Shown piece by piece: positions 1 through 8,505 of a stretch of 40,693 nucleotides of DNA. Within the stretch, counting starts at the first letter, position 1. Each line of letters begins with the position of its first letter. Source of the DNA: Methylobacterium bullatum (GTDB taxonomy: Bacteria; Pseudomonadota; Alphaproteobacteria; Rhizobiales; Beijerinckiaceae); contig NZ_NKUG01000082.1 of assembly GCF_014845095.1 (NCBI RefSeq), forward strand, positions 1-40,693, read 5' to 3'. The notes under the pieces were generated by a model. That model saw nothing but the letters and a program-made list of their open reading frames with translations, ran no database searches and was not told the DNA's origin. A program made the position numbers and the translations under genes.

Positions 1-770
1 GTTCGCTCATCTGAATGCCCCCTTGCGTTGCAGACCACCCGCGTCCGGCCCACCCGGTAATCGGAGGCATAATGGACATGACCGTGGACCCAGACGTCCG
101 GTCCTTGGTCCAGGATGACGTCAGTCAGGTCGGAAGCATCGCACCACCGTAGGTCCGCGTCGCTCCGTGGAAGGCTCGCCGGGTGCGGGGCGTGATGGGT
201 CACCACCACCGTGGGACCGGGGTGGCTGACGGCCAGGGTGTTCTCGATAAAGCCACGGGTGACCCGGTGCATCGCAAGCACCTCCTCGGGCTTGATGCGA
301 TTGCGCGACCTCGGACCCGTGCGGATCCGGCGGTAATCGACCATCCCACCACGCCCCTGGGCGGTCCGGATACCGTGGTTCAGGTTGAACGACCCCAGGC
401 GGAAGTCCGTCCATAGGGTACCGCCGGCGAACCGAACGCCGTCGATGATGACCGCGTCGTCGAGCAGGAGATGGATGCCGAGCGCGTCCGCCCGCTCACG
501 CCCCCGGGTCAACTGGTCGTGAATCGTGTAGCGTTCCTCACCCCGGTCCCACCAAAAATCGTGATTGCCTGGCACGTAGACCACCGGCACGCCGGACAAG
601 TGGTCGCCGAGCCAGTCCAGCGCCCGAACCAGGGGCATGTGCACGTCACCGGCCACGACGGCCACGTCGAAACCACCCGCCGGCGCATGCGCGGCAGGGT
701 CCCAAGCATTCTCCTTCCAGTCCTGATGCAGGTCCGAGAACACCCATAGGCGAAGGCCAGGGGCAGTCAT
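1..770 (-). CDS. metallophosphoesterase (calcineurin-like), cut by the window edge
   Basis: I translated this gene directly because its stop lies outside the window. The minus-strand reading frame opens at ATG 770-768 (MTAPGLRLWVFSDLHQDW) and stays open to base 3. It carries the full calcineurin-like phosphoesterase motif set in order: SDLH (D-x-H), AGDVH (GD), PGNHDF (GNHD), VTHHAPH, and HGHVH near the visible end. These residues bind the two catalytic metal ions in this superfamily. About 256 residues are visible, so only the C-terminal tail is missing. It overlaps the upstream metallophosphoesterase by 4 bp (ATGA), so the two are probably co-translated. Substrate is unknown; family members range from cyclic-nucleotide phosphodiesterases to general phosphatases. 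Confidence 0.85.
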   Translation of the reverse strand, partial: MTAPGLRLWVFSDLHQDWKENAWDPAAHAPAGGFDVAVVAGDVHMPLVRALDWLGDHLSGVPVVYVPGNHDFWWDRGEERYTIHDQLTRGRERADALGIHLLLDDAVIIDGVRFAGGTLWTDFRLGSFNLNHGIRTAQGRGGMVDYRRIRTGPRSRNRIKPEEVLAMHRVTRGFIENTLAVSHPGPTVVVTHHAPHPASLPRSDADLRWCDASDLTDVILDQGPDVWVHGHVHYASDYRVGRTRVVCNARGHSDER

Positions 771-1309
771 GACCCCGCTCCGTTCGTCGCCAAGCGCGCC
801 AGGATCCGGTCCAACGTCACCGGGGCCCAGTCCCAGCAATCCACGCCGACATCGGCACGCGTCGCCGTGCCCGGGACCGAACCATGGGAATGCCCATGCA
901 GGTGAAGGCCACCCCGGTGGGAGCGAGGGTAGCTCACATGAGGGTAATGGCTCAGCCATATGGAGCGCATCACGCCCGCCGGGTCCGGCAGGGCGATCAT
1001 CGCCACGTCCCGGACGGGCTCGGCCCAGGGGAGGCGTTCACCGATCCGCTCGTGGTTGCCACGGATCAGGAGCTTGCGACCGTTAAGGCGTAGGAAAATC
1101 GCGAGCGCATAAGTCTCGGTGCACCGGTATGCGAAGTCGCCCAGGTGCCAGACCGTGTCATCCGGGTGGACGACGGCGTTCCAACGTTCGACCAGGGTCT
1201 CGTCGTGCTCGTGAAGCGAAGCGAACGGTCGCTGGGTCTGCATCCTCGGGCTGAGGATGAGAGCTTGATGGCCAACGTGGCTGTCGGCCGTAAAATGTAC
1301 CTTTGGCAT
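767..1309 (-). CDS. metallophosphoesterase family protein (180 aa)
   Basis: A small single-domain calcineurin-like phosphoesterase. Motifs in order: FTADSHVGH (D-x-H), HLGDFAY (GD), IRGNHE (GNHE), LSHYPH, and LHLHGHSHG. I chose the ATG at 1309 because GAGAGG lies about 7 nt upstream and the protein begins MPKVHFTADSH, immediately before the first metal-binding motif; a longer frame opens at 1348 but adds only a basic, unconserved leader. The stop overlaps the start of the next metallophosphoesterase by 4 bp, giving a tandem pair of unequal enzymes. The pair lies 154 nt downstream of umuC, so membership in the umuDC transcript is possible but unproven. Substrate not predictable from sequence. 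Confidence 0.88.
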   Translation of the reverse strand: MPKVHFTADSHVGHQALILSPRMQTQRPFASLHEHDETLVERWNAVVHPDDTVWHLGDFAYRCTETYALAIFLRLNGRKLLIRGNHERIGERLPWAEPVRDVAMIALPDPAGVMRSIWLSHYPHVSYPRSHRGGLHLHGHSHGSVPGTATRADVGVDCWDWAPVTLDRILARLATNGAGS

Positions 1310-1463
1310 TTTAGCCTCTCGCAATTGCGGAGGCTTCGCGCGCGGCATCGCTCTCCGGGATTAGTCGGTCGGGGGCGGCGCCATGCGTTTCATCGTTACT
1401 ATCCTTGAAGCTTCCGCGTGATCGCCTGGCCGGTCCCCGAACGCAAGGGGCGTGAGAAGCTTG

Positions 1464-2753
1464 TCAGGCCGCGGCGACTATCGGAATCTCGTCGAGGCGG
1501 GTCGTGTAACGGGGCGACCGCATCTTGAACTTGGTCGACCATTCGCGGTTCGGGGCGAACCCGGCGGCGCCCGGGACGACGGCGCCTCGTCCGAAGCGGC
1601 GATTGCAGGCGTCGAGCGCCTCCATCAGGGCGGCTCCCATCTCGCGGTCGAGTTGGCCCAAGCCCGGCATCGCACGCTGCGATGCGGCCAGCGGCATCAG
1701 GTCGGTGGTGACCACCCCGGCCTTGGAATAGCGGAACCCGTCCCGCCTGGTCTTCCGGACGCCGTGGGTGGCGGCCTTCACCAGGGCGAGAGTGTCGCTG
1801 GTCGCCTCGGGGAGCGTCACGACGGTCGAGACCGAGCGTTGAGGCCGGTCGCGGTCATGCTCCGAGGTGTGGAAGAAGACCGTCACGTGGTTGGTCGCCA
1901 ACCCCTCGCGGCGGAGCTTCTCGCCGAGTCTGGAGGCATGGGTGGCGACGGCCTGCTCCATGGTGGCGCGATCCTCGACGCGCTCGGAGAACGACCGGGT
2001 GACGGCGCATCCCTTACGGGTGGCGGCTACCGTCTCCAGGTCTAGGCAGGCCATACCCCGCAGCTCGTGGACGAGGCGCTCGCCCACGACTGTCATGGCC
2101 TTGCGGGCGACGCGTGGGTCGAAGTCGCGGACATCGGCGGCGCTGTCGCATCCCAGGGCTTCCAGGCGCCGGGCGTTTGCCGGCCCCACACCCCAGATGT
2201 CGCCCACCGGGATGCGGATGATCCAGTGGTCGTACTGCTCCGGGTCGGTCAGGTCGCAGACCCCTTCGAGCTCGGGTACCTTCTTGGCGATGTGGTTGGC
2301 GAGCTTGGCCAACGTCTTGGTCGACCCGATGCCGACGCAGGTGGGGATGCCCGTCCAGGCCCGTACGGTCGCCCGCATGTCCCTGCATAAGGACGCCCGG
2401 TCCTGGTTGCGCACGTCGGAGATGTCGAGAAAACTCTCGTCGATGGAGTAAATCTCGATGCGGGGCGAGAAGTCCCGGTAGACCGCGTTCACCCGGGCCG
2501 ACATGTCTCCATAAAGGGCGTAGTTCGAGGAGTAGACTTGGACACCCTGCTGCCGGCACATGTCCCGGATCTTGAACCAGGGCTCGCCCATCCGGATGCC
2601 GAGCGCCTTGGCCTCGTTGGTCCGGGCAATCGCGCAGCCATCGTTGTTGGACAGCACGATCACCGGCACCTTCGCCAGCCGAGCATCGAAGACCCGCTCG
2701 CACGAGCAGTAGAACGAGTTGCCGTCGGAGAGCGCGTAGGCCCGGGCGCTCAT
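1464..2753 (-). CDS. umuC: Y-family DNA polymerase V catalytic subunit UmuC
   Basis: 429 aa, close to the usual ~420 aa of UmuC. It is the error-prone translesion polymerase subunit that works with cleaved UmuD. The N-terminus carries the Y-family palm signature: YALSDGNSFYCSCERVF (first catalytic Asp in DGNSFY), LSNNDGC, and YSIDESFLD (second acidic pair). A helix-hairpin-helix-like segment (GVGPANARRLEALG) follows mid-protein, then the little-finger region. The start ATG at 2753 overlaps the umuD stop by 4 bp, the standard umuDC arrangement. No frameshift or missing catalytic residue is seen. Plasmid and island copies of umuDC are common, and context cannot say whether this is the cell's only copy. 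Confidence 0.95.
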   Translation of the reverse strand: MSARAYALSDGNSFYCSCERVFDARLAKVPVIVLSNNDGCAIARTNEAKALGIRMGEPWFKIRDMCRQQGVQVYSSNYALYGDMSARVNAVYRDFSPRIEIYSIDESFLDISDVRNQDRASLCRDMRATVRAWTGIPTCVGIGSTKTLAKLANHIAKKVPELEGVCDLTDPEQYDHWIIRIPVGDIWGVGPANARRLEALGCDSAADVRDFDPRVARKAMTVVGERLVHELRGMACLDLETVAATRKGCAVTRSFSERVEDRATMEQAVATHASRLGEKLRREGLATNHVTVFFHTSEHDRDRPQRSVSTVVTLPEATSDTLALVKAATHGVRKTRRDGFRYSKAGVVTTDLMPLAASQRAMPGLGQLDREMGAALMEALDACNRRFGRGAVVPGAAGFAPNREWSTKFKMRSPRYTTRLDEIPIVAAA

Positions 2754-3178
2754 TCGCAGCGGCGCTTCGCACAGACGGACCCGGAGACGACGCCCCAGAC
2801 CTCAATGACAGCGTCGGGGGAGAGTTGGAACTCGGGGAAGCGAGGGTTGGCGAAGTGCAGCGAGATGCGCGGCCCTTGGCGCTTCCAGACCTTGAAGGAT
2901 CGCTCGCCGTCGATGTCGACAACGACGATGTCGCCGTTGCGCGGGGTGAGCGAGCGGTCGACGACGGCGAGGTCGCCGTCGAACAGGCGGGCTAGGATCA
3001 TGCTGTCGCCGGCGACCCGGACCAGGAAGGTGGCCGGGCGGTTGACGATCAGTAGGCGCTGGAGGTCGATCTCTTCCTCGATGAAGTCGTCGGCCGGACT
3101 CGGGAAGCCGGCCTGGACAGGCTTGGCGAGAAGGGACACCGGCATGGAAAAGCCGATGTTTATGCCAGTGATCTGCAT
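2750..3178 (-). CDS. umuD: UmuD, S24-type self-cleaving SOS mutagenesis protein
   Basis: Using the ATG at 3178 (MQITGINIGFSM) the protein is 142 aa, the family's normal length; a longer frame from 3355 would run across the SOS operator, so it was rejected. Expected LexA/UmuD features are visible: an Ala23-Gly24 cleavage site in PVQAGFPSPADDF, nucleophile Ser59 in VAGDSM, and general-base Lys96 in RSFKVWK. After RecA-stimulated self-cleavage, UmuD' joins UmuC to form polymerase V. Overlaps umuC by 4 bp. A perfect alphaproteobacterial LexA box sits just upstream. Confidence 0.95.
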   Translation of the reverse strand: MQITGINIGFSMPVSLLAKPVQAGFPSPADDFIEEEIDLQRLLIVNRPATFLVRVAGDSMILARLFDGDLAVVDRSLTPRNGDIVVVDIDGERSFKVWKRQGPRISLHFANPRFPEFQLSPDAVIEVWGVVSGSVCAKRRCE

Positions 3179-3199
3179 GGTGCTCCTCCAAGAGTCCAG

Positions 3200-3214
3200 G
3201 AACAAAAGCAGAAC
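3200..3214 (-). promoter_or_regulatory. LexA (SOS) operator of umuDC
   Basis: On the minus strand the sequence reads GTTC-TGCTTTT-GTTC, a perfect match to the alphaproteobacterial LexA consensus GTTC-N7-GTTC. It lies 21 bp upstream of the umuD start, so LexA bound here should block umuDC transcription. Confidence 0.9.
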
Positions 3215-3371
3215 ACGTTTGGCCGGTTCCGTATAGCGGCTACGCTTGGGTGCGAAGCCACAATTCGATGAGGTCCCGCCGATGGTGGAGTGGGGAAAAC
3301 CCGTCTCCCGCGATAGAGGCGGTTCATGCACCCGCCGTCCGCGAAGGGATGCCACGGACGGTAGGGGTGGA

Positions 3372-5375
3372 CTACGTAGGCAGGGCGCCGTTGATCGCCC
3401 GGATCACCTTCTCCGCATTGTCCAGGGTGGCCTCGATGGCGGGGGTCTTTTCGTCCAGAACGGCGGGATTGCGAATAAGCCAGTCCGCCGGCGTGAAGTG
3501 ATCGAACTCTGGCGTGTCGGGAGGCAGCAGCTTGAAGGCCGCCTCCACCCGCTTGACCAGTCGCACAATACCCCCCGCCTCCTTGTCGAGCTTGGCGGTC
3601 GTCAGCACACCGCGGCCCTTCAGGCCGTAGGCTCCGTTGACAATGGCGAGGTAGACTTCCGGGTCGAAGATGTCCTCGACATCCCCCTCTGGCAGGCCGA
3701 GCACGTCGGGGTAGTTCATGATGCGGTTCTCGGGGATCGCACCTGCGGCCCGGAGTTGCTCCAGCTTGCGCTTGTCGCCCTGAGCCCTGTCGGACATCAC
3801 CGCGATGTGCAGCTTCGCGCCCTTGAACAGCGAGACGAACGACTGGATCTTGTCGAGGCCGCCGGCCGGGCAGATCGTCCAGCGCGGATCGAGCGCGATA
3901 CGCTTGCGGCGCTTCAACTGGGCCGAGAGCGCATTGAGGAAGACGAGGTCGCCGGGCCCCTCGACCAGCAAGGTGTGCTTGCCGATAAACAGGGCCTGGG
4001 TCACGTCGTAGCCCAGCGCCGCCTGGAGCGGGAACAGCGTGTCCGGATCGGTCGCCAGGACGTCATCGCGCACCTTGGTGCCCTTCGTCGTCGGGAAGCC
4101 GTTCGGCCGCTGTTCGATCTGGTCCTCGACGATGCGCGAGAGCGTCAGGTCGTCGGGTGGAACCATGAACGGCGAATGGGTCGAGAACACCACCTGGTGG
4201 TGGGGCACCAGCTTGTCGCCGAAGTACCTCAACAGGTCGGCCTGGGCCTTTCCGTGAAGGGTCAGCCCTGGCTCGTCGAGCAGGAGCACCAGGCTGCCGC
4301 CCTGCTTGCTGACCTGGGCGAACTTCACCAGGAACGAGAAGAACCAGATGAAACCGGCGCTCCGCTCCGAGAAGGGGACCGAGACGCGATGCAGGATGTT
4401 TTTGACGCGGGCGCGCGCGATCACGCCCTCGTCAAACGGCGCGGGGTCGTTCGGCTCCGCCTTTGTGACCCTGACCTCGATCTCCAGGAACGGGTTCTGG
4501 GTCCAGTATTCCCGCAGTTGGTCGGTGATCGCGTTCGACGCGGATTCGCATTTCGCGTTCAGCGACTCGTAGGTCTTCGACTCGCGGATCTCCTCGACCG
4601 AGGTCCCGGCGAACTCCAGGAAATCGAGGAAAACCAGCTCGGGGACTTCGAGAGGCTCGCTCGACCTATGCGGGCGGCGACCAAATCGATGGACGCCGCC
4701 ATCCTCGTCCCTCTCGATGTCGTCGACGCGGATCTGGCCGGCCATGCGGTCGTAGTGCGAGAAGTACATGAAGCTTGGGCAGGCCGAGCGAACGTGGCTC
4801 GCAATAGCGTTGAGCACCGATTTGCCTGGCAAGGCTTCCAGGGCATCCAGTAGCGCCTGTTGGGCTGCGGATATTTCCTCCAGGCCCTCCAGGGCCTTCC
4901 GGACCGCTGCCGCCGAACCGGAGGCCGCAAAGGCGCGTCGCTCATCCTCGGTTAGCCCATGCCTGTCGGTGAGGAAGGCCATGCAGGCGGCCTCGTCGAG
5001 GTGCACGGTCACTCCGATCCCGCCACCGTAGCGCCGGCTGAGGGTCACCTGGGACGACGCGAGGCAGCCGGGCCCGAAAGATGCGGCGAGGTCGTTCATC
5101 TCGGCGTCGGACAAGGTCCACCGGGTCGCGATGACCATGGCGTCGTCGTCCGCGTGACGCCTCTCGTATTCGTTCAGGTAACGCCGCGGGTAGTCCCGCT
5201 CACGGTCGAACGTGATAGGCGTCGACGCATGAGGTTTCAGGCCGGCGAGCGCGTGAAGCAGTGCCGTCTTGCCTGCCTCGTTCTTGCCGACGAGGCAGGC
5301 CATGTCGCCGAGGGTGATCTCGCCGGAATCCTCGACGCTGCGAAAATTCGTGACCCTGAAACTGTCGAGCTTCAT
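3372..5375 (-). CDS. OLD-family ATP-dependent endonuclease (AAA ATPase + TOPRIM)
   Basis: 667 aa from the ATG at 5375, which has GAGG about 8 nt upstream; a frame from 5417 adds 14 unconserved residues. N-terminal ABC/SMC-like ATPase: Walker A GKNEAGKT (30-37), signature-like FSERSAG (336-341), Walker B LVLLLDEPG (362-370), and switch His in STHSPFM (398-404). A C-terminal TOPRIM domain starts at LLVEGPGD (catalytic-type Glu472) and continues to AVMSDRAQGDK (Asp529). The usual second Asp of the TOPRIM D-x-D motif is not obvious, so nuclease activity is less certain than ATP binding. No UvrD helicase (as in Gabija) or reverse transcriptase is adjacent, so it resembles a stand-alone class 1 OLD protein. 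It is third in a same-strand TIR-hydrolase-OLD cluster, 57 bp after the hydrolase. Confidence 0.88.
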   Translation of the reverse strand: MKLDSFRVTNFRSVEDSGEITLGDMACLVGKNEAGKTALLHALAGLKPHASTPITFDRERDYPRRYLNEYERRHADDDAMVIATRWTLSDAEMNDLAASFGPGCLASSQVTLSRRYGGGIGVTVHLDEAACMAFLTDRHGLTEDERRAFAASGSAAAVRKALEGLEEISAAQQALLDALEALPGKSVLNAIASHVRSACPSFMYFSHYDRMAGQIRVDDIERDEDGGVHRFGRRPHRSSEPLEVPELVFLDFLEFAGTSVEEIRESKTYESLNAKCESASNAITDQLREYWTQNPFLEIEVRVTKAEPNDPAPFDEGVIARARVKNILHRVSVPFSERSAGFIWFFSFLVKFAQVSKQGGSLVLLLDEPGLTLHGKAQADLLRYFGDKLVPHHQVVFSTHSPFMVPPDDLTLSRIVEDQIEQRPNGFPTTKGTKVRDDVLATDPDTLFPLQAALGYDVTQALFIGKHTLLVEGPGDLVFLNALSAQLKRRKRIALDPRWTICPAGGLDKIQSFVSLFKGAKLHIAVMSDRAQGDKRKLEQLRAAGAIPENRIMNYPDVLGLPEGDVEDIFDPEVYLAIVNGAYGLKGRGVLTTAKLDKEAGGIVRLVKRVEAAFKLLPPDTPEFDHFTPADWLIRNPAVLDEKTPAIEATLDNAEKVIRAINGALPT

Positions 5376-5432
5376 CCGAGACCTCGTTGTCCGGTCGGCC
5401 TCGGCGGAGGCCTGCATGTGAAAGGATGATGG

Positions 5433-7043
5433 TTAGGGCGTGCCCGGAGCCGAAGCCTGCGCGGGTGCAGGGGCGGCCGGAGATCCGTCGTTGAAATCCC
5501 CGTGGGTGGCCAGCGCCTCCGGTCGGTAGGGGCCCCTGCCGGTGCATTGCGTCACCTCGGCCAACCGGAAGCGCCGGTAGACGGTCTCATGGACAGGCGC
5601 CCCGGGCGGCACGTAGCGTGGCTTCACCGCCCAGCCCAGCCTGCCGGCCAATGGCAGGAGCCAGCCGGGGACGATGCCCGCGATGGTGTCGCGCATCCCG
5701 GCGACCTCGCAGTGCTGCATGCCGTCGAAGGCCGGGTGCAGGTGCAATCGCCCGGTACCCGTCTTGCCCGGTTCCATCCCGTCGACCAGGAGCGGATACG
5801 GAATGGTCGTGGCCTCCTCGACCATCCAGTCCAGCGCGATGTCGGAGAGCCGGCTTTCGACCTCGGGATAACTCCCGCCCACGTCGGAATGGTTGCCTGC
5901 GAACCACATCTGGATCAGCGGATCGGGCTCGTCGCCGACCCTTTGGCGAATGGCGTCCTTCTTCGCCCATTCGACACGGGGGAAGTCGGCGCGGGTCTCG
6001 TCGATTGCCAGGGCGTGCCGACCGTAGCCGACGTGGCCGCTGAGGAACCTGTCGTAGTTCCCGGACCGCCATTGCGCGAGGTTGAAGCGCGTCTTGCCGT
6101 TGACGGGGGAGTTCACGATGAACTTGATGGTGGTAGGAAGCCAGCGCCACAGGACGAAAGCCGCGCCGAGGATCGCGACGACCGCGAACGGCTTCCAGAA
6201 CCCCGTATGGAATGCAAGGTCGAGCACGACCGACGGCCCGGCGGCGAGCACGGCGGCCAGCGCGAACAGCCCTGCCGCGAGGCCCCAACGCCGTACGCCG
6301 ACCGATCCGAGGGATGCGACGGTGTCGAACACGCCTACGAAATGAGGAGCCACGTTCGACCTCAGGTCGTCGCCTGACCCGTATCGGTGCCGGAACCGAC
6401 GCGCCAGCTCCTGGCGCTCCCGGTCGTAGTCGCCCCGAGGGGACCCGGCGCCATACTCGTAGACTCCCATCACCGCCTCGTTGGCGATGTCGCGGGTCGT
6501 CTTCCGAAACCGTGGAAGGTAACTGCCGGGGGGTAGTGCCTCGGCCGGCGGCGGGAGCGCGTGCTTCCGGCCTGGAAGCTTCTCCTTCATCCATTGGCCA
6601 ACCGCCGCCCAAAGGCTTGGGGCCTTGCACTCGCCCCCGGGCGCAATCGTCGGGACGCCACACAGGAAGAGCACGTTTGCCACGCAACGGGCCGTGTAGG
6701 CTCCTCGGCTGAAGCCCACGAGGAAGATACGGTCGCCCGGCTCGTAGTGGTCGATGATGAAGGCGTAGCAGTCGGCGATGTTCTTCGTGATGCCGAGGCC
6801 CGTCACCGAGGACAGGAGCTTCTGCAGCCTTCGGTAGGCGCTCAGCAACCCGGTGGCTGAGCCGTCGGTCCCCAACCCGGGGTCGTAGAACGCCACCTGA
6901 TCCTTCGGGTCGATGCCGCTGTCCGGGCCAACCCGGCAGACGCGATAGAGTTTGTAGACGTTGCTGAGGCGCTGCTCCTCGCGCAGCCCGCCCTCCTGGC
7001 CGGTCCCGTCCGAAAAGACGACAATGTTCTTCGGCATGCCCAT
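5433..7043 (-). CDS. DUF2235 alpha/beta-hydrolase with internal transmembrane segments
   Basis: 536 aa from the ATG at 7043 (a second ATG at 7037 is also possible); GTGGGG lies just upstream. The long in-frame extension towards 7457 only shadows the TIR gene. It matches DUF2235, the fold of Tle1-type phospholipases: an N-terminal strand and Asp (IVVFSDGTGQ), nucleophile elbow GFSRGA (Ser112), Asp240 in GVFDTVASLG, and catalytic-type His385 in GNHSDVGGSY. Two hydrophobic stretches (about 253-276 and 284-301) interrupt the hydrolase fold and should anchor it in the membrane. The tail is Pro/Ala-rich. It sits 35 bp after the TIR gene and 57 bp before the OLD gene, all on one strand. Inference: a membrane-damaging or lipid-cleaving effector. 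No T6SS spike or VgrG gene is nearby, so a secreted-effector role is less likely. Confidence 0.82.
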   Translation of the reverse strand: MGMPKNIVVFSDGTGQEGGLREEQRLSNVYKLYRVCRVGPDSGIDPKDQVAFYDPGLGTDGSATGLLSAYRRLQKLLSSVTGLGITKNIADCYAFIIDHYEPGDRIFLVGFSRGAYTARCVANVLFLCGVPTIAPGGECKAPSLWAAVGQWMKEKLPGRKHALPPPAEALPPGSYLPRFRKTTRDIANEAVMGVYEYGAGSPRGDYDRERQELARRFRHRYGSGDDLRSNVAPHFVGVFDTVASLGSVGVRRWGLAAGLFALAAVLAAGPSVVLDLAFHTGFWKPFAVVAILGAAFVLWRWLPTTIKFIVNSPVNGKTRFNLAQWRSGNYDRFLSGHVGYGRHALAIDETRADFPRVEWAKKDAIRQRVGDEPDPLIQMWFAGNHSDVGGSYPEVESRLSDIALDWMVEEATTIPYPLLVDGMEPGKTGTGRLHLHPAFDGMQHCEVAGMRDTIAGIVPGWLLPLAGRLGWAVKPRYVPPGAPVHETVYRRFRLAEVTQCTGRGPYRPEALATHGDFNDGSPAAPAPAQASAPGTP

Positions 7044-7078
7044 TCCGACCCCACGGGCCGCCCCCCGAATTATATGGT

Positions 7079-7795
7079 TCAACCGGAAACCCGACTTCGC
7101 GTCGGCGGACCGTCCTTGGTCCGCTTCGGGCCCGTGGCCCCCTTCATCCGTCGAGCGCCGGCGGTCTTGGCGTTCCCTGTGGATGCCTTGCTCCTGGCCG
7201 CCCTGGCAGGCCTCGCTTTGGCATCCTCGGCCAGCGAGGCGCGCACCGTCCTGACCGCCCCGCGGATGCCCTGGGTCACGTCGTGAAAAGCCTCGTCCGC
7301 GGTTCGCCAGTTGCTCACCACCCGGCCGTCTCGCGGCAACACCTTTAGCGCCGAAGCGCCGGTATCCTTCCAGTCGCAATGGCGGAGCACGACGACCACC
7401 ACACGCATTGCGCCCCTGGCCCGGCGGCCCATCGCACGGCGGTACTCCAGTTGGCACCAGTGGCTGTGGATGTACTCGGGGCTCATCAACGCCACGAAGA
7501 CGTGGGCCTCCCGAAGCTTACGGGAGATCTTGCTGTTCAGTGCGTCACCGGCTTCCATGTCGCCATCGAACCAGGTCTCGACCTCGTCGCGCTTCAGTTG
7601 CGCCAGGTGGACCTGCAGCTTTGCCTGCTGTGCTGAGTTCGCGTGGCTGTAGGACACGAAGATCCGAACCGTTGGCTTCTTCGTCTTCGCCTTTGGTGCG
7701 CTCGGCTTTGGCGGACTGGAGGCGCACGCGACCGCCGCCCCTTTCGTCTTGGGTGGTGTAGCCTTCCTGGCCCCTGGCCCGGATTTCGTGCGCAA
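7079..7795 (-). CDS. TIR-domain protein, probable immune sensor/NADase
   Basis: 238 aa if the TTG at 7795 is the start (GGGGGG 4 nt upstream). No ATG precedes the domain, and the frame stays open up to 7868, so the start is uncertain. Residues 1-42 are a Pro/Lys-rich linker. The TIR domain runs about 43-175: VRIFVSYSHANS, ETWFDGDMEAGD, VFVALMSPEYIHSHWCQLEY and later a DWKD loop. Glu117 in SHWCQLE sits where the catalytic glutamate of NAD-cleaving TIRs lies. The tail (190-238) is strongly basic. Bacterial TIR proteins in defence (Thoeris ThsB, TIR-SAVED, TIR-STING) consume NAD or make signalling nucleotides. Here it leads a same-strand row with a membrane hydrolase and an OLD ATPase, so signalling to one of them is a reasonable inference. 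Confidence 0.82.
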   Translation of the reverse strand: MRTKSGPGARKATPPKTKGAAVACASSPPKPSAPKAKTKKPTVRIFVSYSHANSAQQAKLQVHLAQLKRDEVETWFDGDMEAGDALNSKISRKLREAHVFVALMSPEYIHSHWCQLEYRRAMGRRARGAMRVVVVVLRHCDWKDTGASALKVLPRDGRVVSNWRTADEAFHDVTQGIRGAVRTVRASLAEDAKARPARAARSKASTGNAKTAGARRMKGATGPKRTKDGPPTRSRVSG

Positions 7796-7956
7796 TGAGC
7801 CCCCCAGGCGGCGGCCAAGTTCAGGAATAATGTCGTCTGAACACGTTTTGTTCCAGTCGTCCTGCGCTCATCCTGCGCTGTGGATCTCTCCCGCTCCGAG
7901 CTTGCGGGATTTGGGCCCGCGATGCGATCACCGCCGCCTCAAGAAGCGCTCACACG

Positions 7957-8368
7957 ATGAAAATCAGGGACCGCCACCCTCGACTCTGACCCCTGGAGCG
8001 CCGCGAAAAGCGATATCGAACGCATACTCGTCGAAACCCACCAGGAGTTCGGTACCCGCCAACTCGAAGCTAACGTGGGCTACATAGACCGGGCGATTGG
8101 CATGGTCGCCGACGCATCAGATACACCTTCGTCGAAAGCCAGGCCCAACCTCGGTCCCGAAACGCGTTCCCTCCACGTTGCACTCGCGACCGGACGGAAG
8201 GGAGGGCCGTCCCATGTCCTGTACTATCGGGTGCAGGGGGACGGGCATGGGCACGCTGAGGTCGTCATCCTCCGAGTGCTGCCCGACAGAATGGAGCCGC
8301 GTCTCAGGCTGGCCGTCGATCTCGACCTGACCGATGATGAGGACGACACACCCCAACCGGGGATGTGA
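7957..8368 (+). pseudogene. decayed ParE/RelE-family toxin
   Basis: In the frame ending at 8368 the translation contains KSDIERILVETHQEFG, RPNLGPETRSLHV, HVLYYRV and VVILRVLPDRMEP, the normal succession of a ParE toxin (N-terminal helices, R-x-D/N-L-G-P-x-x-RS block, then YRV and RVL-x-x-RM strands). No usable start exists in that frame: it is closed by a TGA at 7958 and has no ATG or GTG before the conserved N-terminus. The likely start, ATG AAA ATC AGG at 7957, is in another frame and stops after 10 codons; a short LTPGA match lies in the third frame. At least two frame changes are needed to rebuild the gene. A short product could start at GTG 8075 but would lack the first helix. No intact antitoxin is recognisable upstream. 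Confidence 0.5.
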
Positions 8369-8505
8369 CGGCCGGAGGCAGCGAGATCATCCGCCGATCT
8401 TGCCTTCGGATGCCATCCTGAACCGAATATCGCTGTGACGTCGAAGGGCTGTCTAACGCAACTCGCGGCCACTCGGCTTTGATCCAACACCCCACGGGCA
8501 GTGGT

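Noticed and set aside
3246..4853. 535-codon plus-strand frame opposite the OLD gene
   Set aside because: Antisense shadow: Walker A, Walker B and TOPRIM motifs are on the minus strand, and the plus frame has no family resemblance.
5433..7043. DUF2235 protein as a T6SS phospholipase effector
   Set aside because: No VgrG, PAAR, adaptor or immunity gene is nearby, and the protein has internal membrane helices and sits between TIR and OLD genes.
7839..7853. GAAC-N7-GTTC upstream of the TIR gene, considered as a second LexA box
   Set aside because: The half-sites are inverted, whereas the alphaproteobacterial box is a direct GTTC repeat; the position also lies in the still-open TIR reading frame. 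The likeness to the umuD operator is limited to about ten bases.
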